Of a DNA stretch of 64,000 nucleotides, positions 1 to 11,711 are shown piece after piece. The position numbers were made by a program, and so were the translations under genes. Numbering within the stretch: the first letter of the stretch is position 1; the number at the start of each line of letters is the position of its first letter. Location: assembly GCA_015039365.1 (NCBI GenBank), contig WION01000022.1:186001-250000 (forward strand), read 5' to 3'. A model generated the notes under the pieces. That model worked only from the letters and a program-made list of their open reading frames with translations. It was not told the DNA's origin and did no database searches. Origin of the DNA: Amanita rubescens. Taxonomy: Eukaryota > Basidiomycota > Agaricomycetes > Agaricales > Amanitaceae.

Positions 1-1483
1 TGGATTGGGAGCCGGACACCAGCAAGGTATCAATACTAGTTTCCCTCCTTACGCTATCCACAACGGTACTTCTAACGATACATCGTCCAAATTCTTCTAT
101 TTATTTGTTTCAGGAAACGGTCCGCTATATGTGAAGACGCTAGCAACTAATGCCACGCACTTTGGTGGGGTCATAGAATTGGACGTCCATAACTTATGGG
201 GATTCATGGAGGAGAAAACAACTCACTTGGCCCTCCAAACAATCCATCCAGGGAAACGCCCGTTCATAATAGCCCGCTCTACATTTCCATCAGCAGGAAA
301 ATGGACCGGTCATTGGGTATGTCTTTATTTCATCAACGAAAAGAAATAGTGACATAGACTCTATGTAGCTAGGGGATAACTACAGTCTGTGGCTGTACAT
401 GAAGTATAACATACAAGGCGTCCTACAATTCCAGATATTCCAGATCCCGTTTGTTGGCGCCGACACTTGCGGATTCAGTAAGTCGAAATCCGCCACGCCT
501 CTTTCTATGACATGATAGATCATTTTTAGATGGAAACACAGACGAAGAGCTTTGCAACCGCTGGATGCAGCTATCGGCTTTTATGCCGTTCTACAGGAAC
601 CACAATATCATGGGTGCTATATCTCAAGAACCCTATCGGTGGGACAGCGTCGCTCAAGCATCACGCACGGCTATGAAAATCAGATATTCATTGCTGCCGT
701 ACTGGGTAAGTAAATGATCACGGTATGTATGTTTATGACTTTTAATTGGCTCAGTACACACTTTTTGCGAACGCCTCGAGGTTTGGCACGCCGCCCGTCC
801 GCGCTTTGTTCTATGAATTCCCAGATGAACCAGAGCTATTCGCGATCGACACTCAATATCTAGTCGGAGCTGATATTCTAGTCACTCCTGTGCTTGCCCC
901 GAATGTGACGACAGTTGAAGGTATGAATGACATTGTTGACATTATCGATATTCTAAGTCTATTAGGCGTGTTCCCGGGAAGAGGAAAAGTTATCTGGCGA
1001 GATTGGTATACACATCACGTCGTTCAAACCTCGGCCGATGGTTATGCCACTCTTTCAGCGCCTCTTGGGCACATCAATGTCCACGTTCGCGATGGAGCTG
1101 CAATTTTAATGCATGCACGGCCTGCATACACCATATACGAGACACTTCAAGGTCCTTTCGCGTTACTTGTATCACAGGACACCAAAAACCACGCATTCGG
1201 CGCTGCCTATCTAGACGATGGTGAAAGCTATCCTCCAGGACCGAGTCGTGAATTAACCATCACTTCCACGGCCGGTGAGGTTAGAATCGAGGCTCGAGGA
1301 GCATTCCATGTGGAGCAACAGTTGGACGAGGTAACTGTTCTTGGTGTTTCTGCTCGGCCGCGATCGCTGTGGGTAAATGGGAAGGGCGTGCAAAGCTGGG
1401 ATTACTCTGCACAGAAGTACAAGCTCGTTGCCCGTGGACTTGGTGCAGATCTTAATCGGCTGGTTTTGTTGAGGTGGAAATGA
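1..1483 (+). CDS. GH31 alpha-glucosidase, 3' part (copy A, cut by window edge)
   Basis: This is the C-terminal part of a family-31 glycoside hydrolase, which removes glucose from alpha-glucan and maltose ends, probably outside the cell or at its surface. The block around [14 protein letters not shown], followed after an intron by LGDN with the acid/base Asp, is visible at 270-380. The C-terminal beta-sandwich runs from 746 to the stop at 1483. Introns sit near 315-372, 478-530, 705-755 and at 920-967 (GTATGA..TTAG); without removing the last one the protein carries an extra 16-residue insert. It closely matches the second copy ending at 39923. The first about 45 bases align poorly with copy B, and everything upstream lies outside the window, so it cannot be told whether this copy is full length. 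Confidence 0.9.
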
Positions 1484-2185
1484 GGCTATGATTGTTAGTG
1501 CGTCTAGTACTACTGGCAACGTCGAGGCAATGATAACAAAGCGAAAAAATATCACAAATTAGGCACCTTTCTGATTGATATTTTCCATCTGGCCAATATT
1601 TTTGTCAAAATCATGATCGAAACTGACTAGCACCATACAATCGGGCGCTAGGTAGTAGATACTGATCACAAAGGCCTTGACTCAGACGTTTGCCTGTCCA
1701 CGTTTTGATGGCAATCTGCGGCAGCCGTGAGAAGTTTCATAAACATCAGTTCTTCTGGTGCCACCGAGATCCCATCGTGCATTGGTGGCCTGTTGAAGCG
1801 CTGCCTCTCTTGGGTAAGCCCAATCTGGACCATTGACGCTATTTCTGTTTACGGCAGAGAGCTGAAACCGGACTTGCACAGATTAGAGTAAACACCGGCA
1901 TATGTGAGTTGCGTCGCGGTTTTGCGATCTCGACAAACCCTGCTTAACTATTTCAACCAGATTGTTAATTACAATCAGCATTCCCAGTGTCGGTATTCAT
2001 TTTCTTTGTTTCCTGTATTTGTGGCAAAAGCACTAACAAAGGCAACAGTTTGTCACTTAAAGCGCGGCCTCAGTTCCACACACGACCGCCTCCACGTTGC
2101 GACCCTTTAAAACAAAAAGTGGCTCAAGGGTCCTACATATAGATCCGGAAAGCGCAAGGTAATTGACCTTCAAACCTACTTCGTG
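1484..2185. other. Intergenic between GH31 and FunK1, copy A
   Basis: About 700 bases separate the alpha-glucosidase stop from the kinase start. The stretch matches 39924-40595 in the second block, with a few indels. Short reading frames here (for example on the minus strand at 1682-1879) are not conserved between copies and are not called. No clear TATA box is visible close to the kinase start. Confidence 0.7.
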
Positions 2186-5100
2186 ATGCCTGCAGCTCAT
2201 GCGTCTCCCCAGACACAGGCAGCGTATCCAACCGATACTCCCACCAGAGCGAAATCTGCCCTTAATCGACAATTGGGAATGAACGCAGCGGCTATCAAAT
2301 CCATTGTTACGCAGCAGTTAATGGGCAATGTCAGTATTGCGTCAACTTCCGACTTCCTTCAAGCGGTCCTACGGTTGTCCCCGAAGGCAGGGGAGTCCTT
2401 CAATGAAATTTACAAGCAGGTAAAGGAGAAGTTTTGGACAGGCGGTAAATCCCGTCGTGGAGGGCGATGGAGAAGCTTTCCCACCAAAGCCAAGGCCAAC
2501 TTATGCGAGTCCGACTATTACACTCCATTCGTCGACCTTGCCAATGGCGTCAGCGACCATTGCAAGGCGCTTAAACTGATTGACAACGAGAGTGTAGAAG
2601 GCTACTGGGTCTCCAGGCCACATCAAGCTCCCAAGACACGAGATCTCGACCATCCCATGATCAAGCCTGACATCGTCCACGTAACGAAGCCGCAGGCTTT
2701 CCGTGCCCTCGACAAGAAATTATCAAATGTTCAAGTTCGAGAGGACGGAAATCTCGAAAAGGAAAAGGTATGCCTCGTTGTATGTTGGCTATGATGCGAA
2801 TGCTAACACGACACGCGGAAAGCGTAACATGAGTCGAGTCTGGTGGTTACAAGTCCACACGGTAGTTGAAGTCAAAGTTGCAGCGACACCTCATTTAGAG
2901 GACTTGAACGGTGCCGTTATTCAATTGTGCTCGTACATGCGTCAAATGTTTGGTGAACAGCTGGATAGGCGATTCGTGATTGGGATGCTCCTATGTGGCG
3001 ACAATCTTACTCTGTGGCTTTGCGATAGATCAGGCCTTGTCGGTACATTAGAGCCAATACGTATCCATCAAGTAAGTGAAATAATATTGTTGTCACCATC
3101 CCATTAACAGGGAGTCGCAGGACCCTGAAATGTTTATCAAAGTTCTTGTAGCATTCGCTACACTCCCGGCGAAAAAACTAGGCTGGGATCCTACCATGCG
3201 TGTTTATCAATCCCCGTCGAGAGGCCGGAACCGAGAACCAATCCCCTCTTACAAGATGGCGCCGACCGATAAGGATTTCCAAACGGATTCGTATCAAGTT
3301 AACTGGGTCATCTCCGTGCCTACGAAAGGTGATTCTAATCATCGCGAAGACTTTGTCACGCTCCGGGCGGCTATCGCGGCGAGCACATACGATTTATGTA
3401 CTCGTGGAACCATTGTATGGCAAGTCGTCAAGCTGAAGGACTTCAAAGCGGAAAATGCGAACAAGAAGGTGAGATGACAATACTTCCATGGCTCTCATTG
3501 ACCATTCCGTAGATATATATATTAAAACAAATTTGGCGGCCGCTTAGGACCGACGAATTAGATCGCGGAAAGTGGACCAAAGATCCAGATCAGAAGCCGT
3601 TTGAGGCTGAAATGTATGATGCTGCGGGTATGGGGGATCGCGTGTACTCTTCCGAAGATCTCGACGAGAGTTGCACTCTTAAAGTTCGCGACGGTCTTAA
3701 CGCGGAATCGCTTCACGAGGCTACCGAATGGAACGAGAGGTTCCAAACCCTCATGCTACGCTCTCGCAGTGCTCAAGAGCGAACGGAATCTCAGGAACCT
3801 TTCACCTATTTAAACTGCACTGAATCGCCTGACTATGGTATTTTTTATCACCTAGATGATCATGTCCCTGCATGTCGTGTCCAGGCCCGTTTACTACTAG
3901 AGGAATGGGGCTTTCCCTTGAAATACTTTCTCAATCTCCGAGAGCTGTTAGGTGCCATAAGAGGCGCGGTGAAAGGTAAATAAACCACGATACTTTGAGA
4001 ATTGATTGTTGCCGATTACCGATCTCAGACCACGAAAAGATGTACTTCGCGGGCGTTTTACACCGCGATGTCAGCATCGGAAACATCCTGATCGCTCCTA
4101 ACATCGCAACCGACAATGTCAATGACGGAAGTGAATCACAAGACTGTGGAAAGCTGATTGACCTCGATCATGCGAAGCGTGCCATCAGCCTTTCTCCTTA
4201 CATTAAACACGATCCTCCTCCGAATGATGCGCTTACTGAAATACTCAACCAGTTGCGCCGATCGATCGATCGTGGTGTCGTCGCGCATGCCTGCGTGCGC
4301 TATGGAAACAGCTACCTGCCGCTTATGAAATATCTCGAGGAATTATACGATTTTGAATACGGTCAGAACGCGACGGAAACGTTAACAATGGAGCGATTGG
4401 GATGGATAACACATGTGAGCGCGAATCTTCATTTTGAGCATAACTTTAACACGACTGCAGGACAAGTGGTGCCTCAGTGAGAGACCTCAGTTCTCTGACG
4501 AGAAATCCAAAAACCCTCCTCGTACTGTAAGTATCCATGTTGTTTTATTCTGGGGAAAATCGTCGTTAAAAAGCAACTCATCTGCTCAAGGGTACCATTC
4601 AATTTATGAGCGCGGAAGTCATGCTTTCCAAAAACATCTCTCAGTCTTTCCGGACCGAGCACTTTACACACAATGTTATACATGATATGGAATCCTTCTT
4701 CTGGGTCCTTGTCTACATTTGCCTCACACGTAACGGTCCAGGAGGTAAGCGGCGCACAGAGCTGACGTCTCCAAAGCCAGGTGGTCGTTCCGCGCTTTAC
4801 AATACGATTCAAAAAGTGTTCGAGAATGTGAACCTATCGGATCTCGCGCTCCAGCGACAGAATCTCGTTATGGATCTCCTTTTATTCAAGCAGGATATCC
4901 TTAACCACTTTCATCCTTACTTTGGACCCTTGGAACCGATGATGGAGAAATGGTACACACTTTTGCAACGGGCACGGCATCACCATTCGATTGAATATGA
5001 CCATATCCATATTCATGTCGAGGCGATTCTTGACGAAGCCATCATGAATTTGCAGCCAGACGATCCCAGCTACGCTGATGGTACGATCACGGCCTCTCAA

Positions 5101-5649
5101 GCTCGAGAAAAGTGGTGGCATGAATCACCGATATCTGTGGCACATCCAAACGTTTCACCCATGGCTCCGCTACCCACTCGGACGATGGAATCACCAACGA
5201 CCCCTACGCCGACGGCCGGGCCGTCAACAGCGAATTGGCAAGAGAGGAATGTGAAGGACAGGTCGCCACTATCTCCATCGCACACCTTAAATTCGCGAGT
5301 TTCTCACCCCCAGAACGCTCGCACATCTCCGCGTTCCCCGTTACATCGAATGGCTTATAGAACCTCGAGAAAGAGGAAATTACAGGACGAATTATCGTCG
5401 GTACAGGCTCGCGAGAATCTTGCGTCTCCTAAGAAACGACTACGATCAACCAAGGCACACGATGAAGTAACTACGAACGCCGAGGCGCCAAACAGAAGGC
5501 GGCCAGCTGCTACGTCGTCAAGCGGTGGCGTAGGATCGTCAATGAGAGTGACACGATCATCCTCTAGGATAGCGCAGAAGAATGCAAACGTTGCGGAATC
5601 AACCTTGATCGCACCGAGAGCTGCGAAGGGAAGGAAGAAGGCGCGCTAG
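2186..5649 (+). CDS. FunK1-type fungal protein kinase (copy A)
   Basis: This is a protein kinase of the FunK1 family (Pfam Pkinase_fungal), which is expanded in Agaricomycetes and whose targets are unknown. The start is the ATG at 2186. The long N-terminal region holds conserved blocks such as KAKANLCESDYYTPFV and RVWWLQVHTVVEVK. The catalytic loop reads LHRDVSIGNIL near 4060, the metal-binding motif is LIDLDHAKR (DLD in place of DFG), and GTIQFMSAEVM follows an intron near 4590 as an APE-like segment. The last exon encodes a Ser/Pro/Arg-rich low-complexity tail with a bipartite basic stretch (KRKLQDE, KKRLRS) that could send it to the nucleus. Introns lie near 2768-2821, 3073-3120, 3472-3530, 3975-4027, 4414-4461 and 4527-4590. 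The frame is intact. It ends 11 codons before copy B because CAG there is TAG here. Confidence 0.9.
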
Positions 5650-6514
5650 GACTCAAAGGACAAGTGCGGAGACATTATGCTGTACTTTTAGGATATTATC
5701 CATCAATATGTTCAATACCACATGCGCATATATATATCGGGTTTGACAGACGTTGATTCGTACATTGGCCTCGTTCGGAATGACGTTGATCACAATCATC
5801 TTAGCTATGTGAAGGCTACCTCTGCTTTCAAAGCATGGGATCTGGGAACACGTTCGAACTTTCATCAATCGACCATCACGAAGGCAACTTAAGTCAACCT
5901 ACAGCAAGCATAGGGAATCAATGGGCTTTGTCTTTGACGGAGGTTTCTTTCACAAATGTCCTCCTTCCATTCATCAATGCCAATCCCACGTCGCCTTCAC
6001 CCTCACTCCCGCTTATAGAACTTTCCCTCCATTCTTGCCTTCAAACGCAGTGCTTCGATTGCCAAAGTTGGTATATCATTTGGAACGCCTACGAATACAC
6101 CACCTCTCCAACTTCGCTTTCTGGACAAGGCTCAGCGAAGACAAAGAAGCAGGCGGATGATTATCGCATGTGCTGGCGTTGGGAGAAGCAAGCCCTCAGA
6201 GTAGAGTTGCGTCGCGGCTTCAAGATGAGAATTTTTGCTGGTGTTGATTACTGTAATGATTTCCCCTCATTCAAACAGAGGCGCTGGTGAGGAAGTACGC
6301 ATACATCCGCCCGCATACAAAAAAGTATTGTACAGATAGACCGTATTCCTAATTCTATCCATCAGACTACTGGACGAAGTTGGTATCTAAGTGAAAAATT
6401 ATTTATGAGATTTCTTTTTATAGTATGTTTTTTCCACGGGAGGGTAACAACAAATTGCTTAACAAAATTTTCTGACCCCGAAATGATATAACTCGTACAA
6501 AGCTATAGAACGAA
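5650..6514. repeat. Intergenic with one copy of a dispersed repeat (about 6080-6320)
   Basis: Similarity to the second GH31/FunK1 block ends shortly after the kinase stop, near 5700. Positions about 6080-6320 then resemble 21110-21350 in the same orientation, sharing the reading DDYRMxWRWEKQALR and the tail FPSFKQR before a stop. The shared piece may be the decayed end of a gene or of a mobile element; its family is not recognised. The rest shows nothing recognisable. Confidence 0.6.
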
Positions 6515-7821
6515 TCATACACACCCCTCTACAACGGAATGACATGATCTATGCGGCCTTATATCTACTATGACAATTTTCACAAGGCCATTTCCTTCGA
6601 ATGCTCGTAAATCTTCCGCCCTACGCAATCCTTCAAAAAATAAAACAGATTTTCCCGGTTGAGGTGTGCTGACGATAATCTTGATCCTCTTCAGACTGGG
6701 GAACATGGACTGTAATTTATGAAGGATATTCGGAGATTCAACAAATCCGAATAAGGACAATTGTTCTTGTAACGAGTGTTCGTAGGTTAAGAATCTGAAC
6801 CAACATTCCTGTAGAGCGTTGGGTGACGGCAGGGCGGACAGCATCTTCCACATGGCCGATGTGAGTGGGGGTATCATCTCTGATGACGTATACATATTTT
6901 CCGTAAATCCGATATATAGCATCCGAACGTTGATACATTGCTTGAGTTGAGTTGGATCCAAGTACTCTAGTAATTCATCTGCAATTTCGGCGGTAAGCTG
7001 TTGTATATTTGGAGACAGGCGCACATACCTAGAGACGCGGTAAAGGTGCTCTGAAAGCTGATCAAAAGCTGCTCAACGCCTTGACCGATGTGATGTAAAA
7101 ATCTCCGGGTTAAGAGATTGCTACTTTTTGCAATCGATGGATTGGGCGCTTGAATATGAAAGGTCTGGACAGAAACATCGAGGTCTGGGTTGGTCAATGG
7201 ATCCAATACGTCTTTGAGAAGCATGAGTGAAGTGCTATCGAACGCCCTAAACCGGAGAGGGCGACGAAATATAGATGAGTGGGGCAAGAGGTCTGGTATT
7301 TCGTTGTACCGCAGCCGACGGAGGGCAAGCGTTTTCACAGAAGGCAGAAGCCTGCCAAGGAACCCCACTACGTCGTCCGCGTTCCACCTGCCCACTCCGT
7401 CCAGTTGAAGATCTTGTATATTCAATTGAAATATAATATCCAGGATGTGGCGCGGTACGATTTTCCACTTGGGGCGCCAGGTATAATGCGATGATAGGCT
7501 TAGTGACTTGACATTGCAGAGGTTCGATGCGATTTGTGTGGGGTTGACGTCAGTGCGGTACCTTAATTCGCGACCGAACGGGTCCCGGAGGTGGATCTCT
7601 TTGACGGCTAGCGTAAAACTAGTCCACGGTGCACCAGCAAGGTACAAAAACCTGTCGAAACTCTTGTGGCCAATGAACTCGAGGGAGAAGAAAAGACGAT
7701 GTCGGCTCGTGACAAGGATTCGTCTAGAAACGAGGCCACAGGAGAGTAATGTCGGCGTATCATCAAGTTGACCGATTACTTTGTCGATGATTTCTGGAGG
7801 AAATAAGAATGGTTTGAGCAT
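6515..7821 (-). CDS. F-box-like / leucine-rich hypothetical protein
   Basis: The N-terminus LFPPEIIDKVIGQLDD...LLSCGLVSRRI has the spacing of an F-box-like helix pair, and the rest is a run of short Leu-rich segments such as VKSLSLSS, IQDLQLDGVG and VKTLALRRL. Such proteins act as substrate adaptors for SCF ubiquitin ligases, but the target cannot be read from the sequence. One intron at 7028-6979 (GTATGT..TTGCAG, 50 bases) joins exons of 793 and 464 bases into a 418-residue frame. An earlier AG in the intron would bring an immediate stop, so the later one is preferred. It is transcribed away from the secreted kinase-like gene. Confidence 0.75.
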
Positions 7822-8764
7822 AGCGGCGCGCTAGAGTCCGAGTCTCACGTCATCTTTATTAGTGAGCTTAGCGCGCCTTCTCACGCCATCCATTCTTATA
7901 TGTGGCACAATTGAGAAGATGAGCGGTCCCGCCCAGTGGTCACCGGTCACCGGTCAATCCCCGACGCCACATGCATCGAGCAACAAGCAACTGGCTTGGA
8001 GCTTCGACGTCTCGACATCCTTGAATTTTGTCTCTCCAGACCACGAGCTAGTATCCAGTCTTATGAATACGCACCAAGTACCGCACCACCGCATACATGG
8101 ACAGCCTATTTTTTTTCCAAATGCCATGCATCACCATCATTACGACGTCGACCCTCATCGACCGCGCAACGTCAAAATACAACATCGATCCCGCGGCGTA
8201 ATGCCCCAGGCCCCACAACGCATGATGGCATCAATATCTCCGCAACACTGGTATCGATAATCATCCTCAGACTGCCGTCGGATGCGCCCTCCCTCACACT
8301 GACTAACTTTTGGGACCCAACACCACCACGTACAGAGGGCAGCTACCTGGCTGAAAAGGATCAGGGGACGACTCATACGAGCATCGCGCGTCACGCTCCT
8401 ACCAGCAGTAGGGAGATTGATGCTTGATCCGCTCATATTCTAGCTAGCCAGAAATACCTTCCTCACCTTATTTGAATGCATGATCAAGATGTCGTGGAAC
8501 AACCGAACAAAAGAACTGGGTTTGTTACAACAGCGCCAACACAGACTTGGTCCTCACAACAATAGCGGTAATACATTCATAACGAACCAAGCTCTGATTC
8601 ATCCCTACGACTAGACACAGGATGTCAAATGTGGGTCTTTACTCCATTAAACCTTAGACGTGTTTGAACAGAGAGCGGTCGATTATAAAAGCCAATACCA
8701 GCTCTATAGAATCCTTAGGCCGGTCCTCTACATCTCTTCAACGTTGAACGTTCTTCGAACCATA
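7822..8764. promoter_or_regulatory. Divergent intergenic region with a TATA box for the kinase-like gene
   Basis: Between the F-box-like gene (minus) and the secreted kinase-like gene (plus). A TATAAAA element at about 8682 lies about 80 bases before the ATG at 8765, followed by a CT-rich leader. Open frames at 7862-8427 have no recognisable protein character and overlap on both strands, so no gene is called in the left part. Confidence 0.5.
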
Positions 8765-9922
8765 ATGCGTTTTTCTACTATTACCCTTGCATTCCTCTTC
8801 TTCACTACCGTCTTTGCGACGCCCATCTTCCGCGCAGGCGCTGATAATAATATTTCATTGGCTGTAAGTCGTTGACCAAACCGTCACTCTAACTATTTTA
8901 AACTGTTGGTATTATCAGAAGCGAACGAAGACTGGAGTGCCTAGTAGACAGAGCACCATGTCTGGGACCAGGAAGCCCAAATCTTGGACTGGCGGGCCCA
9001 AATCTAAGACAAGCAAGTCCAAACCTTCGACCGGCGGGCCCAAATCTAAGACCAGCCATTCCAAACTTTCGACCAGCGGGCCCAAATCTAAGACCAGCCA
9101 GTCCAAACCTTCGACCGGCAGGCCCAAATCTAAGACCAGCAAGTCCAAATCTAATACCTCCGCAGGCCGTGGAAAGGTAAGTCGCACCATTTCGTAGATG
9201 GGAGTATGAAAAGCTGAACTGGCCTTTCTCCTAGAAAACCCCTTGCAACGGCAAGCGTGCCACCCCAACCGAGCTCCAAGCAGCTTTGCATCCTAATAAT
9301 ATTGGACAGACATTTTCGCTGTCGCATGCTGAATGGCGCCGCGTATACAAATTGAAGTCGAAGGTTGATGGCAAGGAGGCGATTGTCAAGATCTCTATTA
9401 TTGTCTCCGAGGATGAATTAGAAGACGTGGAACGAGAAGTAACGGCTCTTAAGGCTAACCACCAGTTCATCGGTTGGGGCCACTCACGCGACAAAAAGGT
9501 ATTCTATATAGTAATGGAGTACATGGGTGTTCCGTTGGAAAAAACACCAGAGGCGTTCAAGGGCGATACAGCGAAGGTCACAGAAGCGAAGAAAGCAACG
9601 ATCGCACGGTACAAGCAGCATTTCGGTCTAATTCATACGTAAGAATCTTGCAGTCCAATTGAACCATTCACTTATGCTTGATTTTAGTGATTCCTGGACG
9701 CCTGAGCTTGGCGAGCAAGATGAGAACGATGACACTGCCGGTCTGAGCAATGAGAGCAACTGGACTTACAGACAAGTTGGTGGCCAATGGCAAGGGGAGC
9801 TGATTGACTGGGATTTCTATGAGGCCGTAGAAGGCCATGAACTTGCCAGAGCTGACGAGAGCACGGCGCTCGATCTTGGATGCGGCGTGTTTGTGCCTCC
9901 CGAATTGGAGAAGAATATCTAG
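8765..9922 (+). CDS. Secreted kinase-like protein with 14-residue Lys/Ser/Thr repeats
   Basis: Exon 1 (8765-8863) encodes a 33-residue leader with a strong hydrophobic core (ITLAFLFFTTVFA) and an AT-P cleavage site, so export is likely. Exon 2 starts in phase 0 with Lys-Arg, a likely Kex2 site, and carries about four 42-base units of the type GPKSKTSKSKPSTG. Exon 3 (from about 9235) resembles a kinase N-lobe: YKLKSKVDGKEAIVKI with a candidate beta-3 Lys, a Glu-rich helix, and YIVMEYMGVPLE as the hinge. Exon 4 has GELIDWDF in the DFG position. The catalytic loop is unclear: exon 3 ends LIHT and exon 4 opens with Asp, giving HTD in place of HRD, so activity is doubtful. Introns at 8864-8919, 9177-9234 and 9641-9688 follow GT..AG rules. 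The family is not recognised beyond being kinase-like. Confidence 0.7.
8975..9160 (+). repeat. 42-bp in-frame minisatellite (about 4 units)
   Basis: Tandem 42-base units, each beginning near GGGCCCAAATCTAAGAC and encoding 14 residues rich in Lys, Ser, Thr, Pro and Gly. Units differ at a few bases, mostly changing one residue (Lys/His/Gln before SKP or SKL). All unit lengths keep the frame. Confidence 0.85.
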
Positions 9923-10407
9923 TCTACTGCGGTTACCACTGTACAAATTAATGAAGATGTTTAGTTATTGGAGATTCTTATTTAAGTGACTATTGATGTG
10001 CGCCGACGTTCAGAGTCTTCAGACACGGCCCTAGAGCCGAAATACATGCCCTCATGCAGAAGTTGTGAATACGCTCTCCCCCGTGTCATAAACATCAAGA
10101 GCGGGAAAATCGGGCAGATCCCACGGCTATCAAACACTTGGGCTATCACTATCGGTACGCGGTGCCATTTGTGGTTCCATACCATTCAAACAGCACGCTT
10201 CACTGCTCGAGGAATGATAACCTTTCCAAAAGGAAATTACCAAAATCGTGGACAAAATATGGATATTCAACATGCTACGGTGCATATTAGGAAGCAAACT
10301 ACAACTCGTGCGTTACTATTCAAACCTGCCTCACCCGCATGGGAAGCGCTGCACCTCGTTCACCAGCCGCATTTGGGCGGGACGCTTGTCCAACTCCATT
10401 TCCTACC
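9923..10407. other. Intergenic flank left of the retrotransposon
   Basis: No supportable gene. An open frame at 9986-10438 runs through the flank into the LTR and is therefore not conserved coding sequence. Confidence 0.6.
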
Positions 10408-10814
10408 TGTTAAATATAGAATTATATTTATAGAATGATTAACTACTGATTGACTACAATCAATGTTACTCATATCGCTCGCGTCATCCTTTATGTATGA
10501 CATAGAGATGACATCATAATGAAGTCATTATGATATCATGGTGACATCATGGTAGACTCATGATCACACCTTATGGTGTGCTTAGCACGCCATATCTTCT
10601 CATCTATACTATACGCTTACACATATGTAGACACATATTTGTTCTCTCTTAGTATATAAACCTGTCCTGTATCGTAGAATAGGACAATCCATTCTCTTCC
10701 TCTTACTATCACTACTACGCCGAAGGGTAGTGCTAAGATCATATCGCAATAGGTAAGCTATTGCACCTGCTCATGCTGTGGACACGCTCTCGCGTAGACC
10801 TGTCTTCTTCGTCA
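10408..10814 (+). repeat. 5' LTR of the copia element
   Basis: 407 bases, TG..CA ends. It contains a TATATAAA box at 10653-10660, so transcription probably starts near 10685. The U3 part has a near-perfect palindrome at 10514-10533 (9-base arms TCATAATGA, 2-base loop), several TGACATCAT half-sites that look like CREB/ATF sites, and a second inverted repeat CACACC-TTAT-GGTGTG at 10565-10580. Confidence 0.95.
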
Positions 10815-10830
10815 GGTTATGGGCCCCGCC
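10815..10830 (+). promoter_or_regulatory. Primer-binding site complementary to the 5' half of initiator tRNA-Met
   Basis: Directly after the 5' LTR, GGTTATGGGCCCCGCC is complementary to the anticodon-stem region of initiator tRNA-Met ending in ...GGGCCCAUAACC. Drosophila copia is known to prime from such a cleaved tRNA half; the match here suggests the same. The usual 3'-terminal TGG-type complement is absent. Confidence 0.75.
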
Positions 10831-11711
10831 GTCGATATTGCCAGGACCCACATCGCCGCTCGCTTGCTCGTCATCCGACATGATGTCCCACTGGTATAGT
10901 ATCGCAGCGAGCCTGATATGGTCTTATCATCTTGATATCACTAATTCTTGATATGGCATATGCGCTAATGACATGCGCCCGGACCCTAGGGCTTTAGGGG
11001 GATCTCCTAGACACCCAGGGATAAGGGTATCACCTATGTTTCTCGACGCTGGCATGGCAACGTCGACCCCCACAGAGTTATACTTGCCCTCTGTGATGTG
11101 ACTGGGGTATTCATGCACGATATAACATCATAAGTCCCTAGAGACTTTAGAATACAATATGGCTCGTATATAGAATCTTCTAGTATAAAGGACGTGCTGA
11201 CACCTCATTGAGGGTGGTACACGCAGTCTATTAAGGATGCGCCCTTAGGGACTCCTTTAGTCGGAATGATCGATAGGATCATTCTAAGTTTGGGCTCTAT
11301 GGTGATCCCATAATCCCATTTAGAAGTTTCATATTGGTTACCGGTCGTGCTTATATAATGGTCTGGGGGGTTTATGGACCAGACATTATTTCTATTTACA
11401 ATCGCAACGGGTAAAACCGTGGTTCGCCCAAGAGCGCTAGAACCAGCGATTGATTTTGCATGTCATTTACAGCATTTAGGGATAATCCGAGCTTTCAAGA
11501 CCGAGTGGACCTGTGGACCTGAGCTTTATCTAAGCTTGGCTTGTAACTAAGTTACTCAGGGTCGGTTGGTTTAACCGAATATGGACTGTACTCGTAATCG
11601 AGGAACTCTATATAGTCTGACATTCTAGTCTATGGCACCCTGGTAACTTAATAAAGACGAATTAGACTTCTAGCTTTAATTAAGCTTTAAGCTCATTAAA
11701 TTCTCTTTTAG
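10831..11711 (+). other. Long untranslated leader of the copia element
   Basis: About 880 bases without a supportable ORF. It ends in CTCTTTTAG at 11703-11711, which resembles an intron 3' end and is followed at once by an open frame without an ATG. A spliced leader exon may therefore lie here, but no donor giving the right phase was identified. Confidence 0.45.

Noticed and set aside
960..967. Reading the GH31 C-terminal frame through [16 protein letters not shown] as protein.
   Set aside because: The segment has GT..AG ends, is about 48 bases long in both copies, and its removal gives the normal family spacing, so it is an intron.
7862..8436. Overlapping frames upstream of the kinase-like gene (7862-8260, 7936-8427 plus; 8155-8436 minus).
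   Set aside because: No domain, no splice pattern and mutual overlap on both strands; probably chance.
9986..10438. 150-codon frame running into the 5' LTR.
   Set aside because: It crosses the retrotransposon boundary and cannot predate the insertion as one gene.
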